Source: Chloroflexota bacterium
Lineage (GTDB): Bacteria; Chloroflexota; Anaerolineae; Anaerolineales; Villigracilaceae
DNA: 64,000 nucleotides
NCBI GenBank assembly: GCA_016223135.1
Contig: JACRPQ010000009.1
Span: 107,126 to 171,125 of the forward strand
Direction of reading: 5' to 3'
Every line of letters begins with the position of its first letter. The first letter of the stretch is position 1. The notes beneath the pieces are model-generated. The model worked only from the letters and a program-made list of their open reading frames with translations, did not search any database and was not told the DNA's origin. The translations under genes and the position numbers were made by a program. This document shows, piece by piece, positions 25,468 through 37,138 of this stretch.

Positions 25468-28400
25468 ATGCCCTTCACCGAATCCGTCATCGAACAAGCC
25501 GTCATCGAATGGCTCGCCAGCCTGGGCTACGACCACGCCTTCGGTCCCGACATTGCCCCCGATGGCGCACGTCCCGAACGCAGCGACTACGCCGAACCGC
25601 TCCTGCTCGGAAGGCTGCGCGACGCTCTCGTCCGCCTCAATCCCGACCTGCCGCCTGCCGCGCGCGAAGAAGCCTTTCGCCAACTGACGCATCTCCGCGC
25701 TCCCTCCCTGCTGCTCAACAACCATGCCTTTCACCGCCTGCTGGTGGACGGCGTGACGGTGGAATACAAACGCGACGGGCGCGCTGTCAGCGGGCGGGCA
25801 CGCGTGGTGGATTTCGATAATCCCGAAAACAACGACTGGCTCGTGGTCAATCAATACACGGTTGAGACCCTAAAGGTCTCCGAGACCTTTAGGGTGTCCA
25901 GGCGTCCCGACGTGGTTATCTTCGTCAACGGGCTGCCGCTGGCGGTGATGGAACTCAAAAACGCCGCCGACGAAAAAGCCACCATCTGGGCGGCGTACCA
26001 CCAACTGCAAACCTACAAGCAAGACATCCCCGTCCTGTTTTACTACAACGAACTGCTGGTCATCTCCGATGGCGTCTATGCCCGCCTCGGCTCGCTCACT
26101 GCCAACCGCGAATGGTTCCTGCCCTGGAAAACCATCGAAGGCGAGAAACAAGCCCCCGCCTCGCAGAGTCAACTCGAAGTCCTGCTGCGAGGCGTATTCG
26201 AGAAGCGCCGCTTCCTCGACCTCATCCGCTACTTCATCGTCTTCGAGCAGGAACGCGGCGCACCGTCCGTCAAGAAAATTGCCGGATACCACCAATTCCA
26301 CGCCGTCAATTACGCGGTCAAAGAAACCCTCCGCGCCGCAGGCGTAGGACAAGTCAGTGACTTGTCCTCCATCAAGGACCTGAAAGGCGTCTATCGCGCC
26401 CAGCCCACACCCGGCGGCGCAAGCGGCGACCGGCGCATCGGCGTCATCTGGCACACCCAGGGTTCGGGCAAAAGCCTGACGATGGCGTTCTACGCCGGAC
26501 GGCTGGCGGCGCATCCCGCCATGCAAAACCCCACCATCGTCGTCATCACCGACCGCAACGACCTGGACGATCAACTCTTCGGCACGTTCTCGCGCTGTTC
26601 CGAAATCCTGCGTCAAACGCCCGAACAGGCAGAAAGTCGCGAAGACCTGCGTCAAAAACTGCGCGGGCGTGTGGCGGGCGGCGTCTTCTTCACCACCATC
26701 CAAAAATTTCTCCCTGTCGAATCCCAATCCCAATCCCTAAAGGTCTCTAAGACCTTTAGGGATTCTTCTCTTGTCCTCTCCGACCGCGCCAACATCATCG
26801 TCATTGCGGATGAGGCACACCGCAGTCAATACGACTTCATAGACGGCTACGCCCGCGCCCTGCGCGACGCCCTGCCCAACGCCTCCTTCATCGGTTTCAC
26901 CGGCACGCCCATCGAACAGGCGGACGCCAACACCCGCGCCGTCTTCGGCGACTACATCAGCATCTACGACATTCAGCAGGCGGTGGAAGACGGCGCAACC
27001 GTCAAAATTTACTACGAAGGGCGGCTTGCCAAACTCGAACTGGACGAAAACGAAAAACCTAAAATTGACCTCGAATTCGAGGAAGTCACCGAAGGCGAAG
27101 AGCCCGAAGTCAAAGAAAAACTCAAAAGCAAATGGGCGGCGCTCGAAGCGGTGGTGGGAACGGAAAAGCGCCTGCGCCTGATTGCCCAGGACCTGATTGA
27201 CCATTTCGAGAAACGCCTCGAAGCGCAGGACGGCAAAGCGATGGTGGTGTGCATGTCGCGCCGCATCTGCATTGACCTGTACAACGCCATCATCCAACTG
27301 CGCCCGCACTGGCATTCCGAAGACGACCGCCAAGGCGTGGTCAAAATTGTGATGACGGGCTCTGCCAGCGACCCGCTGGAGTGGCAGCCGCACATCCGCA
27401 ATAAGGCGCGCCGTGAAGAACTCGCCCAACGCTTCAAAGACCCCGCCGACCCCTTCAAACTCGTCATCGTCCGCGATATGTGGCTGACGGGTTTCGACGT
27501 TCCCTGCCTGCACACCATGTACCTCGACAAGCCCATGCAGGGACACGGTCTCATGCAGGCGATTGCCCGCGTTAACCGCGTGTACCCCAACAAAACCGGC
27601 GGGCTGATTGTGGATTATCTCGGGCTGGCGTACCACCTGCAAAAGGCGCTTGCCGCGTACACCGAAGCCAGTCATCCCGCCGAAATCCCCGACCAGGAAG
27701 AAGCCGTCAACGAACTGCTCAAACGCTACGAAATCTGCAGAGACCTTTTTCATGGGTTCAACTGGTCGAAATACTTCAGCGGTTCGGCGGCGGAGCGCGC
27801 CAGCCTTCTTCCGGCGGCGCTGGAACATCTGCTGCAGCAGCCAAACGGCAAAAAGCGCTACCTGCAAGCCGTGCGCGGACTCTCGCTTGCCTTTGCGCTG
27901 GCTGTCCCCAATGAGCGCGCCCTGGCAATTCGGGATGACGTCGCCTTCTTTCAGGATGTCCGCGCCGCGCTGGTCAAGCACACCGTCAGCGAGGGCGGCA
28001 AAGCGGATGAAGACTACGAGCAGGAAATTCGGCAGATTCTCTCGCGCTCCGTTGCCGCCAGCGGGCAGGTGATTGACATCTTCGCCGCCGCAGGCTTGAA
28101 GAAGCCGGAAATCTCCGTCCTCTCCGAAGAATTTCTGGCGGAAATGCGCGGGCTGCCGCAAAAGAACCTCGCCATCGAACTGCTGCGCAAACTGCTGAAC
28201 GATGAAATCCAGAATCGCATGAGGAAGAACCTCGTGCAGTCACGTTCCTTTGCCGAAATGCTGGAACGCACCATCCGCGCCTACCAGAACCGCACGCTCG
28301 AATCCGCCGAAGTCATTGCCGAACTCATTCAACTGGGTGAAGAGATGCGCGAGGCGCAAAAGCGCGGCGAGAAACTCGGCTTGAGCGAGGACGAAATCGC

Positions 28401-28671
28401 CTTCTACGACGCCCTCGAAGTCAACGACAGCGCCGTCAAAGTGTTGGGCGATGAGACGCTCAAGAAGATTGCCCGCGAACTGGTGGAAACCGTGAGAAAA
28501 AATACGACCATTGATTGGACAGTGAAAGAAACTGTGCGGGCAAAGTTGCGCGTGATGGTCAAACGAATTTTGAGAAAATACGGCTACCCGCCCGACAAGC
28601 AGGAAAAAGCCACCCAAACCGTATTGGAACAGGCGGAAACGATTGCCGCCGATTGGGCAGGCGGCATGTAA
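25468..28671 (+). CDS. hsdR: type I restriction endonuclease subunit HsdR with two palindrome-derived insertions
   Basis: 1067 residues. The N-terminal nuclease domain has the PD-(D/E)xK core [21 protein letters not shown] (Asp near 148, Glu-Leu-Lys near 162). Helicase motifs follow: [18 protein letters not shown] (Walker A near 330), [13 protein letters not shown] (DEAH near 446), IGFTGTP and the later [20 protein letters not shown]. Two R1 palindromes are translated in frame: [11 protein letters not shown] (residues 133-143, immediately before the RPD motif) and [11 protein letters not shown] (near 423-433, just before the DEAH motif). Both sit where homologues have variable loops. HsdR translocates and cleaves unmethylated DNA with HsdM2-HsdS. 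Confidence 0.94.
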   Translation: MPFTESVIEQAVIEWLASLGYDHAFGPDIAPDGARPERSDYAEPLLLGRLRDALVRLNPDLPPAAREEAFRQLTHLRAPSLLLNNHAFHRLLVDGVTVEYKRDGRAVSGRARVVDFDNPENNDWLVVNQYTVETLKVSETFRVSRRPDVVIFVNGLPLAVMELKNAADEKATIWAAYHQLQTYKQDIPVLFYYNELLVISDGVYARLGSLTANREWFLPWKTIEGEKQAPASQSQLEVLLRGVFEKRRFLDLIRYFIVFEQERGAPSVKKIAGYHQFHAVNYAVKETLRAAGVGQVSDLSSIKDLKGVYRAQPTPGGASGDRRIGVIWHTQGSGKSLTMAFYAGRLAAHPAMQNPTIVVITDRNDLDDQLFGTFSRCSEILRQTPEQAESREDLRQKLRGRVAGGVFFTTIQKFLPVESQSQSLKVSKTFRDSSLVLSDRANIIVIADEAHRSQYDFIDGYARALRDALPNASFIGFTGTPIEQADANTRAVFGDYISIYDIQQAVEDGATVKIYYEGRLAKLELDENEKPKIDLEFEEVTEGEEPEVKEKLKSKWAALEAVVGTEKRLRLIAQDLIDHFEKRLEAQDGKAMVVCMSRRICIDLYNAIIQLRPHWHSEDDRQGVVKIVMTGSASDPLEWQPHIRNKARREELAQRFKDPADPFKLVIVRDMWLTGFDVPCLHTMYLDKPMQGHGLMQAIARVNRVYPNKTGGLIVDYLGLAYHLQKALAAYTEASHPAEIPDQEEAVNELLKRYEICRDLFHGFNWSKYFSGSAAERASLLPAALEHLLQQPNGKKRYLQAVRGLSLAFALAVPNERALAIRDDVAFFQDVRAALVKHTVSEGGKADEDYEQEIRQILSRSVAASGQVIDIFAAAGLKKPEISVLSEEFLAEMRGLPQKNLAIELLRKLLNDEIQNRMRKNLVQSRSFAEMLERTIRAYQNRTLESAEVIAELIQLGEEMREAQKRGEKLGLSEDEIAFYDALEVNDSAVKVLGDETLKKIARELVETVRKNTTIDWTVKETVRAKLRVMVKRILRKYGYPPDKQEKATQTVLEQAETIAADWAGGM
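25865..25898. repeat. R1 palindrome inside hsdR, site 1
   Basis: GACCCTAAAGGTCT / AGACCTTTAGGGT with a CCG loop, read in the frame ACC CTA AAG GTC, which differs from the frame used in hsdM. Confidence 0.9.
26734..26764. repeat. R1 palindrome inside hsdR, site 2
   Basis: ATCCCTAAAGGTCT and AGACCTTTAGGGAT (ends slightly diverged) separated by a 3-nt loop, read in the same frame as site 1. Confidence 0.9.
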
Positions 28672-28732
28672 CCGCCGCTGTAAGGAGTTTACTTTCTCTT
28701 CAGTGACGCTGGGAAGCGCGCTGATGCTGACA

Positions 28733-28771
28733 TAAAAAAATTCGCGGTCTGCTTCACTGGAAACAGACCGC
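28733..28771 (-). terminator. rho-independent terminator after tRNA-Val
   Basis: On the minus strand, stem GCGGTCTG/CAGACCGC with a 12-nt loop is followed by AATTTTTTTATG. It starts 11 bp after the tRNA 3' end. The remaining gap 28672-28732 after hsdR shows no gene. Confidence 0.85.
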
Positions 28772-28782
28772 CAAACAGGGTG

Positions 28783-28856
28783 TGGGCGCACAGGGACTCG
28801 AACCCCGGACCTCATGTGTGTGATACATGCGCTCTAACCAACTGAGCTATGCGCCC
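28783..28856 (-). tRNA. tRNA-Val (anticodon CAC)
   Basis: Acceptor GGGCGCA/TGCGCCC with discriminator A, D arm GCTC...GAGC, anticodon arm CATGT-ATCACAC-ACATG giving CAC (reads GTG), T arm CGGGG-TTCGAGT-CCCTG. CCA is not encoded. Confidence 0.95.
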
Positions 28857-28868
28857 CAAGCGACGCCG

Positions 28869-28897
28869 ATTATAGCCGAGATATATTTGTTCTGCAA
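28869..28897 (-). promoter_or_regulatory. promoter of tRNA-Val
   Basis: TTGCAG at 28892-28897 and TATAAT at 28869-28874 on the minus strand, spaced by 17 bp, with the -10 box 12 nt before the tRNA. Confidence 0.7.
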
Positions 28898-28910
28898 GCG
28901 ATTTTTTTGG

Positions 28911-28937
28911 GAGTTGTGGGACAACGTCCCACAACTC
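28911..28937. terminator. strong hairpin downstream of the M23 peptidase gene
   Basis: A perfect 12-bp stem GAGTTGTGGGAC/GTCCCACAACTC with a 3-nt loop, 20 bp after the stop codon at 28957. On the minus strand it is not followed by T residues, so it may be a transcript-stabilising hairpin rather than a classic terminator. Confidence 0.5.
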
Positions 28938-28956
28938 TTGAGTACACATTTTGGGC

Positions 28957-30096
28957 TTATGGCGCCGGCAGCACATCCCACGGGTTGACAAAGGACGAAC
29001 TGGCGCGAATCTCGAAATGCAAATGCGGACCGCTCGAACGCCCCGTCGTGCCAACCGCGCCGATGACATCTCCCTGCCCGACTGATTGCCCGCAAATCAC
29101 ATTGAGCGCGCTCAAGTGCGCATACAGCGACTGAAAACCGCTGCCGTGATCCACCATGATCATGTTGCCGTAGCCGTAATTGTTCCAGCCGGCATACACC
29201 ACCACGCCGGCGTCGGTCGCATACACGGCTTCACCTTCATTGCCGGCAATATCAATGCCCCAGTGATTGGTGCTGGGCGAATAATCGAAGCCGGAGAGAT
29301 AATGCTTGTTGGTGGGCCAGATGAAACTGCCGTATCCCACCGCGCCGCCGCTGACCGGTCCACAAGCGCCCTCGCCGAGCACGCGCGCCAGCGCCGGGTT
29401 TTCACGCGTCACACCCAATGGCGCGCTCCACGAAATAAAATCACGCCTGCCGCCCGGCACAATCAGCCACGTCCCTGGCGGAATGTTCGGGTTGGAAAAA
29501 TCGCCAATGCTTGCCGCATCCAAATGATTGGCGGGATAGTTGATGATGTCTTCGGGCTTCACCCCGTAATAACGCGCCACAGCGTTCAACCCTTCACCCT
29601 GCTGCCATTCGTGATACGTCCCATCCACCGGCAAAATATTCAACACCTGACCCGGCTTCAGTGAATGCGGGTTATCCAACAAAACATAATAATTTCCCCA
29701 TAGCACCGTTTCGGGTTTCAAGCCGAACTTCTCCGCAATTCCGAAAATCGTATCCCCTTCCAAAACCGTGTACTTGATAATTTCCTGCCGCGGACGCGAC
29801 GGAATGATTGTCCGTTCCTGCGCCAAACGAGGGACACCATCGAATACATCCGCCACCGGCTGAAGGACGACGCTCCCGCCTCCCGCCGCGCTGATTGTTG
29901 GCACAACGACCGGCGTCTTCGCCGCCTCCACTGTTTCTGCGCGGCTGACGCTCGTCCGAATGGCGGCAATGACCACTCCCACCAACACCAGCGACAACAC
30001 CCCCGTCCCGACGCGCAGCAATCCCTCCCCCAGCCCCAACTGAACGAAAAAATCGAAAAATCTGCTTAAAAGACCATGCGAATTATCTTTGTTCAT
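28957..30096 (-). CDS. LysM and M23 family metallopeptidase (cell-wall hydrolase)
   Basis: 379 residues from the ATG at 30096. One N-terminal membrane segment (GVLSLVLVGVVIAAI) is followed by two LysM-type modules (KYTVLEGDTIFGIAEKFGL near residue 98; YHEWQQGEGLNAVARYYGV near 154) and a C-terminal M23 domain. Its metal ligands are in NHWGIDIAGNEGEAV, VDHGSGFQSLYAHLSAL and GPHLHFEIR. It would cleave peptidoglycan cross-links outside the membrane. A TATGAT box stands 8 nt before the ATG, compatible with leaderless translation. It is last of a run of minus-strand genes. Confidence 0.93.
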   Translation of the reverse strand: MNKDNSHGLLSRFFDFFVQLGLGEGLLRVGTGVLSLVLVGVVIAAIRTSVSRAETVEAAKTPVVVPTISAAGGGSVVLQPVADVFDGVPRLAQERTIIPSRPRQEIIKYTVLEGDTIFGIAEKFGLKPETVLWGNYYVLLDNPHSLKPGQVLNILPVDGTYHEWQQGEGLNAVARYYGVKPEDIINYPANHLDAASIGDFSNPNIPPGTWLIVPGGRRDFISWSAPLGVTRENPALARVLGEGACGPVSGGAVGYGSFIWPTNKHYLSGFDYSPSTNHWGIDIAGNEGEAVYATDAGVVVYAGWNNYGYGNMIMVDHGSGFQSLYAHLSALNVICGQSVGQGDVIGAVGTTGRSSGPHLHFEIRASSSFVNPWDVLPAP

Positions 30097-30161
30097 ATGC
30101 AACCATCATAACATGTCCAAAAAATGAGCGTCAATGCGCTCCGCCGCACGCTAACCTGACA

Positions 30162-31421
30162 TTAACCCGACGATTCCCCTGCGCGCCGCAAGCCAAAGCG
30201 AATTGCCAAAATGCCGATGAGGCACGTCGTCCCTCCCACGATAATTGTCGCCGGCACATTCCAGGTTTGCGCAATCCAGCCAATCACTACGCTTCCGAAG
30301 GGCGCCACCCCTTGCAATGCCCAAAAATACACGCTGAACACCCGTCCGCGCAGAGCATCCGGCACCTCCACTTGAATCATCGTGTTCATTGTCACCAACT
30401 GTGTCACCGTCCCCCAGCCCACCAGCGCCAGCAAAAACAATGCCGCAGGCACATTCCTCACAAAGCCCAGCGCAATGATTGGAAACACAAACGACGCCTG
30501 CCCCAACAGCAGCATGGTCTGCCGATTTGCCGAAGCAAGGTACGCGGCGAGAAAGGCGGCAGTCAGTGCGCCCACGCCCTGCGCCGCATACAAATTGCTC
30601 GTGCGGGTGGCAATCGCCGCCTCCGTATCCAGCGCCGACCTCAACACATCGCGCGCTACCGCCGGGATTTGCTGAGTCAACGGAATGCCAAAGAATCCCA
30701 CCAGCGCCGCCATCAGAATGACTGACAAAACGACCGGGCTGTTTCGGATGTAGGATACGCCTGCTTTGAACTCATCCGGCAGACTGCCCTCCCGCTTCGC
30801 CTCTCTCTGGACCTTGAAACGGGTCCTCGCCACAAGCAGACCCGCAATCACAAACAGGAAACTGACCCCGTTTGCCAGAAACACGCTCCCCTCGTTGCCT
30901 GTGACAGAAATGAGCCACGCTGCCAGCATCGGTCCCAGCACGCGCCCGCTGTTGAAGGCGGTGGTTTGCAAAGCGATGGCGCTTGGCAGCGCCTCACGCC
31001 CTGCCAGTTCGATCAGCATGGACTGGCGCGCGGTCACTTCAATGGATACCGCCGAACCGAAAAAGAACGCCAGCGCAATGATGTGCCAGATTTCCAGACG
31101 GTTAGTGTAGGCGAGCCACGCCAGCCCAAACGCCTGCAGTGCCATCACTGCTTGAAAAAGGATGACCGTGCGGCGTTTGTCCCATCGCTCCACCAGCACC
31201 CCGGCGGGCAGGGCAAAGAGCAAAGTGGGGAGGGTGTTTGCGAAACCGATCAACCCCAAGTCAAAGGGGCGACCCGAAATGCGATAGGCAAGGTAGGGCA
31301 GGGCGGTGGATTGCGCCCATGTGCCAATGACGGAGAGGAGCTGCCCAACGACAAAAATGACATAGTCGCGCGAGGCAAGGGCGGGAAACCGCTCGATGAG
31401 TTTGACTTTGAATGTGTCCAC
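30162..31421 (-). CDS. MFS transporter (EntS/multidrug-like)
   Basis: 419 residues with about twelve membrane segments. The loop 2-3 motif appears as GVLVERWDKRRTVILFQ (near residues 60-76), similar to the EntS/DHA3 group of exporters. The second half has the matching symmetry and ends RFGLRRAGESSG. It probably exports a small molecule by proton antiport; no substrate can be inferred. It lies 19 bp after the SRAP gene on the same strand. Confidence 0.9.
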   Translation of the reverse strand: MDTFKVKLIERFPALASRDYVIFVVGQLLSVIGTWAQSTALPYLAYRISGRPFDLGLIGFANTLPTLLFALPAGVLVERWDKRRTVILFQAVMALQAFGLAWLAYTNRLEIWHIIALAFFFGSAVSIEVTARQSMLIELAGREALPSAIALQTTAFNSGRVLGPMLAAWLISVTGNEGSVFLANGVSFLFVIAGLLVARTRFKVQREAKREGSLPDEFKAGVSYIRNSPVVLSVILMAALVGFFGIPLTQQIPAVARDVLRSALDTEAAIATRTSNLYAAQGVGALTAAFLAAYLASANRQTMLLLGQASFVFPIIALGFVRNVPAALFLLALVGWGTVTQLVTMNTMIQVEVPDALRGRVFSVYFWALQGVAPFGSVVIGWIAQTWNVPATIIVGGTTCLIGILAIRFGLRRAGESSG

Positions 31422-31440
31422 GGTGGAGGGGCGGCGACGG

Positions 31441-32109
31441 TTACGCAGGGACGATGAGTTCGGGTGAATCGTTCTCAGGTTTGTTGACCAGCGTCGAAAC
31501 GGGGTAGGCGGTCATGGCGTCGGCGGGGTAGGGCTTGAGGAGGGGCAGCAGGCTTTCGGGAGTCTGAGGCGAGGGGTCCAGCCATTTGGCGTAGTCGCGC
31601 GGGTGCAGGATGGCTGGCATACGGTTGTGCAGAGTCGCCATTAATTCGTTGGGCTCGGTGGTGATGATGGTGCAGGTTTTGAGGTTGGAGCCGTCCGGGC
31701 TTTCCCACGAATCCCACAAGCCTGCAAAAGCGAAGGGACGGCGGTCGTTCATGTGAATGTAGTAGGGGATTTTGGTCTTTTTGCCGGCGACGGTTTTCCA
31801 TTCGTAGAAGCCGTCGGCGAGGATGAGACAGCGTTTGTATTTGAACGAGCCGCGGAAGGACGGTTTTTCGGCGAGCGTTTCACTGCGGGCATTGATGAGA
31901 CGGGCGCCGATGGAAGGGTCCTTTGCCCACATGGGGATGAGACCCCAAATGAAAAAGTCGGCGGCGCTGCGCTCGTCGTTGGGGATTGCCAGCACAGGCT
32001 GGGATGGGGCAATGTTGTAACGCGGCGCAAATTGCGCCGGGAAGAGGAAGCCGGGGAAGGCGTCCTGAAATTGAGCGGGGTCAACCGTCAGGGTAAAACG
32101 TCCGCACAT
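31441..32109 (-). CDS. SOS response-associated peptidase (SRAP/YedK family)
   Basis: 222 residues from the ATG at 32109, chosen because processing leaves Cys2 (MCGRFTLT) as the catalytic residue that crosslinks abasic sites in single-stranded DNA. Other conserved parts are APRYNIAPSQ (Asn), WGLIPMWAKD, INARSETLAEKPSF, CLILADGFYEWK (Glu) and LHNRMPAIL (the His-Asn-Arg-Met-Pro motif). The full active-site set is present. The ATG has AAGGAGTAAGC upstream and follows the kinase stop by 10 bp. Confidence 0.95.
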   Translation of the reverse strand: MCGRFTLTVDPAQFQDAFPGFLFPAQFAPRYNIAPSQPVLAIPNDERSAADFFIWGLIPMWAKDPSIGARLINARSETLAEKPSFRGSFKYKRCLILADGFYEWKTVAGKKTKIPYYIHMNDRRPFAFAGLWDSWESPDGSNLKTCTIITTEPNELMATLHNRMPAILHPRDYAKWLDPSPQTPESLLPLLKPYPADAMTAYPVSTLVNKPENDSPELIVPA

Positions 32110-32119
32110 GCTTACTCCT

Positions 32120-33789
32120 TTATGAGGGGGTGGGGAGGGAAAAGCGAAAGGTGGCGCCTTTGTCTTTTTCCGACTCGACCCAGATATGTCCATGGTGGAT
32201 TTCGACGATTCGCTTTACCAATGATAAACCGATTCCCGTCCCCTCGCTTTGAATGTCCAGTTTATTGAACAATCCGAAGATGCGTTCGTGATATTGCGGC
32301 TCGATGCCGATGCCGTTGTCGCGCACGTAGAAGACCGGGTAGCCGTTGCCATTGACGCCGCTGACGCCGATCTCGATGTGCGCCCGCAGGCCGGGTTTGG
32401 CATATTTGGCGGCGTTGTCAACCAGGTTTTGAACCACTTCCACCAGGCGGATGCGGTCGCCGCGCACGATGGGAAGATCGCGTTGAATTTCGACGATGGC
32501 GTTGACTTTGTCCAGCCGTCCGCGCAGGCGGTCTATGGCTTCGCTGACGATTTCCCTGAAGGGAACGTCTTCGGGCGGGTTCATCAGCCGTCCGATGCGG
32601 GAGAGTTCGAGCAGGTCATTGAGCAGCGCCTCCATTTTTTTTGCTGCGGTGGAGATGCGTTCGATGCCGCTTTTAACTCGTTCATGGTCGCCGTTTAGGG
32701 CGTCTTTTTCCAGAAAGCCGAGGAAGCCGGTGATGGTGACAAGCGGGGCTTTCAGATCATGCGAGGCGGTGTAGGTGAAGCGCTCCAATTCGGCGTTGCG
32801 GATTTCCAGTTCGTGGATGAGCGTTTCGCGTTCCTGTTCGATTTGTTTGCGTTCGGTAATGTCCTGCACGGCGCCGACGATTGCCTTCAGACGGTTGGCG
32901 ATTTCATCCCAAACGGGATGGGCATAGACCTTCACCCAGCGCAGTTCGCCGTTTTTATGATAAGTGCGAACCTCATGGGTGGTCTGCTGTCGGGCTTTCA
33001 ATCTTTCCAGCACGTCTTTGTCCTTTTGCACGTCATCGGGATGCAAGTGTGCAAACCAGCCGCCGCCCGCGCGATATTCCTCGATGTTGGCGTAGCCCGT
33101 CATTGCCTCGAACGCGCCTGCCACCCAGTTCAGCCACAGGCTGCCATCTGCCTCCACCTGTGTGGAGAAAACATAATCCGAACTGACCATGGAAATGAGG
33201 CGATATTTTTCCTCGCTGGCGCGGGCGCGGGCAAGCGCTCCCTGCACCCAACTGGCAGACAGCCACTGCAGGACGGCAATCACCGGAAACAAGACCAGGC
33301 TGACGACCCACGTATTCGACGGCGAACTTACGAAAACAGACGGGATAGTTCCCTGCAGATGCTGCTCCAGCATCAACGCTCCTGCTCCGAGCGAGAGAAG
33401 GACGAACACAAGGGTCCCGCGCCAGCCCAGCAGGATGCCCGCAATCGTGATGGCCAGCGTAAACCCCACCAGATACGATTCTCCTTTTACGCCGATGCCG
33501 CTCCACGCCGAGGCGGCGAAAAATATCCACAAAATGCTCACCTGCAAAACGGACGCCTCTTTCACATATCCGCGATGCAGGATGATCAACAGCAAAATAT
33601 TTACGGCGGTGTTGAAGGCGGTCTGCGTCAGGGCGCGCGCCGCCCCCGCAGGGTTGAATGTCAGTGTGTATGCCAGATAGGGGAGCGGCACAAACATCAA
33701 CACCCACAGGATGACGTGCAGCATGTATGCTTGTTGCGCCGTGAACTCGTCCGCAAACTCGGGCAGTTTGAAGGCGCGTTTGAGAATAT

Positions 33790-33793
<4 letters not shown>
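32120..33793 (-). CDS. membrane PAS sensor histidine kinase
   Basis: 557 residues. An N-terminal region of about six membrane segments (residues 20-200) is followed by a PAS/PAC domain (about 215-330), a short coiled coil, and HisKA with the phospho-acceptor in FTYTASHDLKAPLVTITGFL (His near 357). HATPase_c boxes follow: VEVVQNLVDNAAKYAKPG, YVRDNGIGIEP and GTGIGLSLVKRIVE. There is no receiver domain and no neighbouring response regulator. Its ATG overlaps the selB stop (ATGA). The signal is unknown. Confidence 0.92.
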
Positions 33794-35685
<1,892 letters not shown>

Positions 35686-35691
35686 AGGGGG

Positions 35692-36891
35692 TTATTTTTT
35701 CGTCTTCTTTGCCGTCTTGCCGTGACCCATGATGCGCTCGTAGGCGGAAAGCCATTCATGGGCAACGTTCATTAGTTCCTGAAGTTGCTGTTCGGCGGCG
35801 TCGGTGGTTTGTTCCAGTTTATCCTGAGTCGCTTGGAAGGCTTCGTCGAGGGCGCTGATGCGGTCTTCCAGTTTTTGCAGGGCTTTGCGCACGTCTTTGC
35901 TGCTTTCATCCTGTGAGAGGGTGTAACCGGTCCAGCGTTTCTGGTCGTCTGCCTTGAAGGTGACCCATTCCTGCCGCAGGCGGTCTTCGGCAAGCCGCTG
36001 CATTTCGGTGACTTCGTTGATGCGCCGTTCGAGTTTGGCGTTGAGTTCGTTGTAGGTTTCTTGGGCGCGTTTGGCGGCGCGCAGGGTCTCTTCGAGCGCC
36101 ACCGACTGTGTTTCGAGTCGTTCGAGTTGTTTGTGAAATTCCTGATAACTGTTATTCCATTCCTTGAAGGCGCGTTCGCGGTCCAGGTAGGCGATGGACT
36201 GTTTTTCGATGAATTCCGCCTGCGCCGCTTTGCGCTCCGCTTCCGAGGCGAGCAGTTCCTTGAAGCGGTTCTCCAGATGGCGGACGGCGTCCACACCGGT
36301 GTCCACTTTGACGCGCGCTTCGTCAATCCGCTTTCGCAGAGCGGCGATTTCGCCCTGCAGGTCGGCGAGGCGCTTCATATCCTGTTTGCGGTTTTCGTCG
36401 AAGACCCTTTGCGTGCGGATGGCATCCTCGGCGATGCGTTTGACTTCTTCGATGGGCAGTTTCAGCTCGTCAATTTCCACCTGCAGGCGGTTTTCGGCGG
36501 CGCTGCGGAGTTTGAGCTCGCGCTTGAGGGACGGAATTTCCGCAAGCGACTTCTTGAGCGATTCGATTTCTTTGTGAAAGGGTTCGAGGTCTTTTTGCCG
36601 TTGAGCGGCAAGTTCCTTTTCACGCTTTTGATATTTTTTGTCTAGCTCTTCGAGGGCATCCTTCATTTCCTCGCGCAGTTTTGCCACCAGCGCTTCAAAT
36701 TGGTCTATGCGCGTGGAAGCGGGCAGAAGCCCATTGATTTGTTTTTCGATGGGCTTGATTTGTTTGGCGACCGTATCGAGATTCCCCTCGTAAGCCGCGA
36801 TGCGCTGTTCCAGCGCAGCGATGGCGGCTTTGTCCTTGCGGTGTTCTTCGTCCAGCCATTGCAGGCGTTTGACGATTTGTTCGAAATCCAT
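35692..36891 (-). CDS. long coiled-coil protein of unknown function
   Basis: 399 residues, almost entirely charged heptad repeats (for example KLREEMKDALEELDKKYQKR and IEKQSIAYLDRERAFKEW), with no membrane segment or signal peptide. It is predicted to be a cytosolic rod-like oligomer. It begins the minus-strand run coiled-coil, selB, kinase, SRAP, MFS. No named family was recognised. Confidence 0.75.
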   Translation of the reverse strand: MDFEQIVKRLQWLDEEHRKDKAAIAALEQRIAAYEGNLDTVAKQIKPIEKQINGLLPASTRIDQFEALVAKLREEMKDALEELDKKYQKREKELAAQRQKDLEPFHKEIESLKKSLAEIPSLKRELKLRSAAENRLQVEIDELKLPIEEVKRIAEDAIRTQRVFDENRKQDMKRLADLQGEIAALRKRIDEARVKVDTGVDAVRHLENRFKELLASEAERKAAQAEFIEKQSIAYLDRERAFKEWNNSYQEFHKQLERLETQSVALEETLRAAKRAQETYNELNAKLERRINEVTEMQRLAEDRLRQEWVTFKADDQKRWTGYTLSQDESSKDVRKALQKLEDRISALDEAFQATQDKLEQTTDAAEQQLQELMNVAHEWLSAYERIMGHGKTAKKTKK

Positions 36892-36910
36892 GCTGCCTCC
36901 GACGCTTTTT

Positions 36911-37010
36911 TAGAGAGTGTCTGAAAACTCAAGCCAATTGCAGACGAACGAGATTTCAATGACTAAAAAGCGGTTGTTTATCTGTGCTTATCCGTGACTG
37001 CATTGAAAAA
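36911..37010. repeat. decayed PE-C-like element
   Basis: TTAGAGAGTGTCTGAAAACT and the later TTTATCTGTGCTTATCCGTG resemble parts of PE-C, but the right end has been lost. It lies in the gene-free gap 36892-37138. Confidence 0.45.
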
Positions 37011-37018
37011 ACTTTTCT

Positions 37019-37089
37019 ACCACGAAAGACACAAAGACCACAAAGTTTTTTCTTCCAAAATTTCTTTGTGTACTTCGTGTCCTTCGTGA
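37019..37089. repeat. element PE-F, copy 3
   Basis: Inverted arms CCACGAAAGACACAAAG and CTTCGTGTCCTTCGTG around an AT-rich centre. The remaining bases to 37138 hold nothing recognisable. Confidence 0.65.
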
Positions 37090-37138
37090 TTATGGCTTTT
37101 TGCAGCCACTTTCTTAAATTCGATGTGATTATACCGCC

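Noticed and set aside
26737..28161. Minus-strand open frame of 474 codons opposite hsdR
   Set aside because: The plus strand encodes helicase motifs continuously; the antisense frame has no family features or start signal.
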